Translations under genes and position numbers: made by a program
Source: Panagrolaimus kolymaensis
Taxonomy: Eukaryota; Nematoda; Chromadorea; Rhabditida; Panagrolaimidae
Assembly (NCBI GenBank): GCA_028622995.1
Contig: JAJQJQ010000043.1
Span: forward strand, 1,798,001 to 1,862,000
Direction of reading: 5' to 3'
Length of the DNA: 64,000 nucleotides
Shown here: positions 60,628 to 64,000 of the stretch, piece by piece
How positions within the stretch are numbered: the first letter of the stretch is position 1
How the letters are laid out: each line of letters opens with the position of its first letter
Notes under the pieces: generated by a model
Seen by the model: the letters and a program-made list of their open reading frames with translations, nothing else
What the model was told of the DNA's origin: nothing
The model's database searches: none

Positions 60628-62235
60628 ATGGCCTATCAACAACAACAAGGTGGATATAATCCTCAAACCGGTTATCCTCAACAACAAGGATATCCTCAAC
60701 CTAATTATGGACAAGGACCTCCACCTGCTAGTAATGTTGGATGGAATGCTGGAGCTTCTGTTGGTGGTAAGTATTTTTATGGATTATTAATGTTAGATGT
60801 TGTTTCATATTTTTGATACACCTTTTTTTCTTTAATTTACTTCAACTTGAGATTGGAAAACTACCATTCTTGAGTTGTGGCTTTAACACTTTTCACTTTT
60901 TTCTTCTCCCTTCCTTTCATTTTTAACAGTTATGTATGTGTTTTGTACAAACTTTACTGTTAGCTTGTTTTTTTTCTCAGGTACCGAATATTCTCGTTTA
61001 TCAGGTATGCCGGCTGGATCTTCATACAATGCTCAACCTGGATATGCTGAAAATGGAGAAGCACCCAAAGCTTCAATGTCATTCAATGATGCAAGTATCA
61101 GAGCTGCTTTTGTTAGAAAAGTTTTCTTCTTGGTTACAATCATGGTATGTTTAAGCTCTTATTAATATATATTTTTACAAGTGTCTTAATTTTTAGCTTG
61201 GAGTCGTCGCCATTATGTCTGCTATTCCATTTATACATCCTCAAATGAAAACTTTCATTCATCAAAATATGGCACTTTATTGGGTTGGATATGGTACTTT
61301 TATGGTTACTTACCTCACCTTGATGTGCTGTGAAAGTGTTCGTAGATCTTTTCCTACAAATCTTATCATCACTGGAATCCTTACTCTTGCAATTGGATAT
61401 ATGACTATGATGATTTGCTCTGTTCATGATGTTGTATCGGTTATGCTATGTTTGGTTATCACCACTGTCGTCTGTGCCTCAATTATCATTTTCTCGATGC
61501 AAACAAAGTATGATCTTACTTCCATGATGGGTTTCGTCTTCATCGCTTCCATGGTTATCATGGTCTTCGGCTTTGTTGCAATCATTGGATCTATTTTCTT
61601 CCACGTACGATGGCTTTACATGGTATATGCTGGTTTGGCTGCACTCTTATTCATGGTTTATTTAGCCATTGACATTCAAATGATTATGGGTGGACGTAAA
61701 TTAGAAATCGATCCTGAAGATCACATCTTTGCTGCCATTCAAGTTTTCATGGATATTGTAAGCTTTTTTTTTAGAGTTTTTCTTCTTTGTTTTGATGTAT
61801 CATTTTTCAGATTTACATTTTCTGGATGTTGCTCTCATTGATTGGTGGATCACGAGGGTAAGTTGGTTTAGATTCCGTATTTTAACCCTTTCATAATATT
61901 AATGATCGCCATCTTTTGCTTTACGATTTTATCGCCTACCATTTTTCTTGGGTTCATCATTTTTGCTTGACAACTTTTGTTCTTTGCTGCGCTCGTTTTC
62001 TTGATTGAGTTCATTTCATTTGCCATTTTGAAGTCATTTTTTTTCTTTTCTTTTTTTAGAAAAAATCAAGAATTTAAAGGCTATGATTGAACTTTCAGAA
62101 AAGATTAAAAATGCACCTATTTGGATTCCTCCAAATACCCAACTGCTGTTTTACGATAATATCGTTACACTTTTTTGCTCCTAACCTTTTATTGCTTCCT
62201 ATTATTCTAACCATATATTTATTTTCAGCGACTAA
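60628..62235 (+). CDS. TMBIM/lifeguard family protein (Bax inhibitor-1 fold)
   Basis: Seven-helix membrane protein of the Bax inhibitor-1/lifeguard family, which modulates calcium release and cell death at ER, Golgi or endosomal membranes. Exons are 60628-60766, 60981-61144, 61197-61757, 61811-61857 and 62229-62235, 305 residues. The cytosolic N-terminus is Gln/Pro/Gly/Tyr-rich (QTGYPQQQGYPQPNYGQGPP), as in GRINA/TMBIM1-type members. FNDASIRAAFVRKVF begins the conserved part. Later motifs are LTLMCCESVRRSFPTN, FSMQTKYDLTSMMGF and YLAIDIQMIMGGRKLEIDPE, the last being the family's acidic pore region. Two different last exons are possible after 61857: 62229-62235 (ending Gly-Asp) or 62060-62090 (a ten-residue tail). 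A TTTTTCAG acceptor lies 60 bases before the start codon. Confidence 0.93.
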
Positions 62236-63418
62236 ACCGACGCCTTCAATCAACTCTAATTTATGATGATTTAACTTCTGTACTCATCTGGACTTCAACT
62301 ACTTTTATTCCAAACAACATCTTTTCTAATTTTTTATTATATCTTTGTGTTGTATATACTATGTATTATTTCGATTTGATTAGACTCTTTAACATAAAAA
62401 TAATTTTTTTTAAACATAATTGCCTCTTGACTCTTTTAATCTTTTGTGCTTTTTACGGGATTCACCATCATCACAGACTTTTTTTGCTAATGTTTTTTAT
62501 GTATTCTCGTCTTCTTTTTTTGTCTTTTGCATTGCAATTTGCAACTTTCTTTTTTTGCCCATTATTTTTCTCGTTCTAAAGTTTGATAAATGATTGATTT
62601 GAGTTTGGAATAAAGTTTGTTAAGCTTAATCATGACACAAGATTGTTTTTTGTTACACATTCCACGGGAATTACGTTCGAAGAGAAAGAAAAAAGTATGT
62701 TGTAAAGGAATGAAAAGGCATTTTACAAACATTATTAGGCTTGCAAGAATGTTAACTAATTCAAGCTTTCATACCTCGAAATTGGATATTCCATCAACCA
62801 AGTAAAACGATTTCATCAACAACAAAAAACGCTTACCAAAAAACCATAACAATAGAAGCATAATAGCAATCGTTGATTAAAGATTCGGTTACCACTAAAG
62901 ATTATCCAAGTGGTTATAGTATTACAAATTTACAAGAATGAAAGCATCAAGCTTCATAAGTTTTGCAAATTAAGCTGGCATAACCAAAAAGCTTACAGTA
63001 GTATTCTAATGGCAAAGTTAAACTCTTCTGAGATCAAAAAGCTTGAGCTTATAACTAGTCGAGCAGCTCCTAAACTCCAACTTCAAAACAATGGAAGCAA
63101 AACACAAATTTGTTTTAAAAAAAGGTTTATTAGTAATAATAAATTTTAACATAACATAAACAGGAAAAGCATACACAACAATAAAAATAAACAGAACAGA
63201 AAGTGAAAAGTGAGAAATTTGTAAAAGAACGATGATATAATCAAATAATGAAAAGATATTTGCAATCAAAACAAGAGATCATCGAACAAAAATCCATAGA
63301 AGACAACGATATGAAGCAAGAAACCAGATGACCAAGAAAGATGATGAAAGCTTGATTGACCTGAAAAAAAGTGGTTAAATTAGTGGTATGTTAACAAATA
63401 AAAGAAAACCAAAACTTA
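62236..63418. other. Convergent intergenic region
   Basis: Holds the 3' UTR of the TMBIM gene (AATAAA near 62610) and the 3' flank of the minus-strand mitoguardin gene. Small open frames here have no family resemblance or splice support. Confidence 0.5.
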
Positions 63419-64000
63419 CTAAGTTCCAAGAAAAGGATGTTTGACATAACACGAACATTGCATATGAATACACTTGATATAACCATGTCTATCAGCAAAA
63501 TCTTCGATTTTTGCATTCATTCTTTTCATTTCATCAGGATCAGCATTATGAATAATTGACTGATAACATTCATAATAAGATTATTGAGAGTTGATTCTTT
63601 CAAAGAACGGCTGAAGAATGGATTTTTAAATAATGCGATGATTGCAGTTGGTGGCTTCTTGAGATCATCAAACGAATCGAGTAAAATGAAATCCAATAAG
63701 ACATCCCAAATATTGACAGCTTCAACTTTGTGTAGTTCTAATTCTTTTTGAGTTCTTTCAGAATTATTGGAATCGCTTAAATAATCCATAAATTTGTCAT
63801 AAGCAACTAGAAATTCATCAGGATTTTTTCCATCTTGAAGCATGAGATCAGATAAAACATTTCTTCCTTGTTGAATGAACCAATGTCGATTTATTTCATT
63901 CAAGAAAATTTGATCAAATGCTTTTCGCAAGCAATAAACTTTAGCAAGAAAATCATCATCTGAATCACATCCACAAAATTCGGTTCGAAATTTTCGTACT
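63419..64000 (-). CDS. MIGA: Mitoguardin (MIGA/FAM73), C-terminal part, runs off the window
   Basis: Mitoguardins are mitochondrial outer-membrane proteins that promote mitochondrial fusion and lipid exchange at ER contacts. From 64000 leftwards an uninterrupted frame reads RTEFCGCDSDDDFLAKVYCL, then FLNEINRHWFIQQGRNVL. It continues through NIWDVLLDFILLDSFDDLKK, PPTAIIALFKNPFFSRSLKE and STLNN, all in the order of the mitoguardin C-terminal domain. The 5' part lies beyond the window. After STLNN the same frame ends 19 residues later at 63526. A one-base frame change near 63580-63588 would instead open about 53 residues (YQSIIHNADPDEMKRMNAKI onward) ending at a TAG at 63419. Either the gene ends short or there is a real or sequencing frameshift. 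Confidence 0.8.

Overview
The window is nuclear DNA from an AT-rich nematode. The pointers are a fused isocitrate lyase-malate synthase, many short GT..AG introns (often 45-60 nt, ending TTTTAG or TTTCAG), splice acceptors placed a few bases before start codons as in SL trans-splicing, and a remnant of the Sra-type chemoreceptor superfamily. I cannot name the species; an AT-rich Tylenchina/Panagrolaimid-like worm is a guess. Exon coordinates below were built by hand from splice signals and checked for reading-frame continuity unless stated otherwise.

Layout: 1-7.6 kb, glyoxylate-cycle gene (+) with a 2 kb first intron, followed by a tRNA-Asn; 8.6-9.3 kb, 3' half of a chemoreceptor (-); 9.8-10.5 kb, unknown gene with an in-frame TGA (+); 10.7-12.1 kb, aldo-keto reductase (+); 13.2-13.5 kb, defensin-like peptide (+); 13.7-18.4 kb, RRP5/PDCD11 (-); 19.1-20.3 kb, small calponin-homology protein (-); 22.1-39.3 kb, a cluster of two receptor tyrosine kinases (-), a CUB-like, probably GPI-anchored protein (-) between them and a kinase-less secreted copy of the receptor N-terminus (+), with a U6 pseudogene; 39.4 kb, tRNA-Glu (-); 40.5-42.4 kb, disordered RG-repeat protein (-); 44.1-45.3 kb, CNPPD1-type cyclin (+); 46.4-48.1 kb, dyskerin (+); 48.3-49.8 kb, LAPTM4-like four-TM protein (-); 49.9-60.5 kb, a 10 kb gene-free stretch; 60.6-62.2 kb, TMBIM/lifeguard protein (+); 63.4-64 kb, mitoguardin fragment (-).

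RRP5 and dyskerin are both ribosome-biogenesis factors; most of the rest is unrelated housekeeping. The receptor cluster is a local family expansion: three genes share the same ectodomain start and intron phases.

Three things stand out. (1) A 486-bp hAT-like MITE with an 8-bp target duplication sits inside a coding exon of the CUB-like gene at 31.4-31.8 kb. The duplication and the element ends together create exact GT and AG splice sites, and removing that intron restores the frame: a candidate transposon-born intron. (2) A short motif, CAGTTT, recurs every few tens of bases in three non-coding blocks, on one strand per block (+ in 1-4.2 kb, - in 19.5-22 kb, + in 49.9-59.2 kb). (3) Six short non-autonomous elements with readable target duplications (TTAA, TA or 8 bp) are present, including a 36-bp palindrome that seems to be two hAT ends joined.
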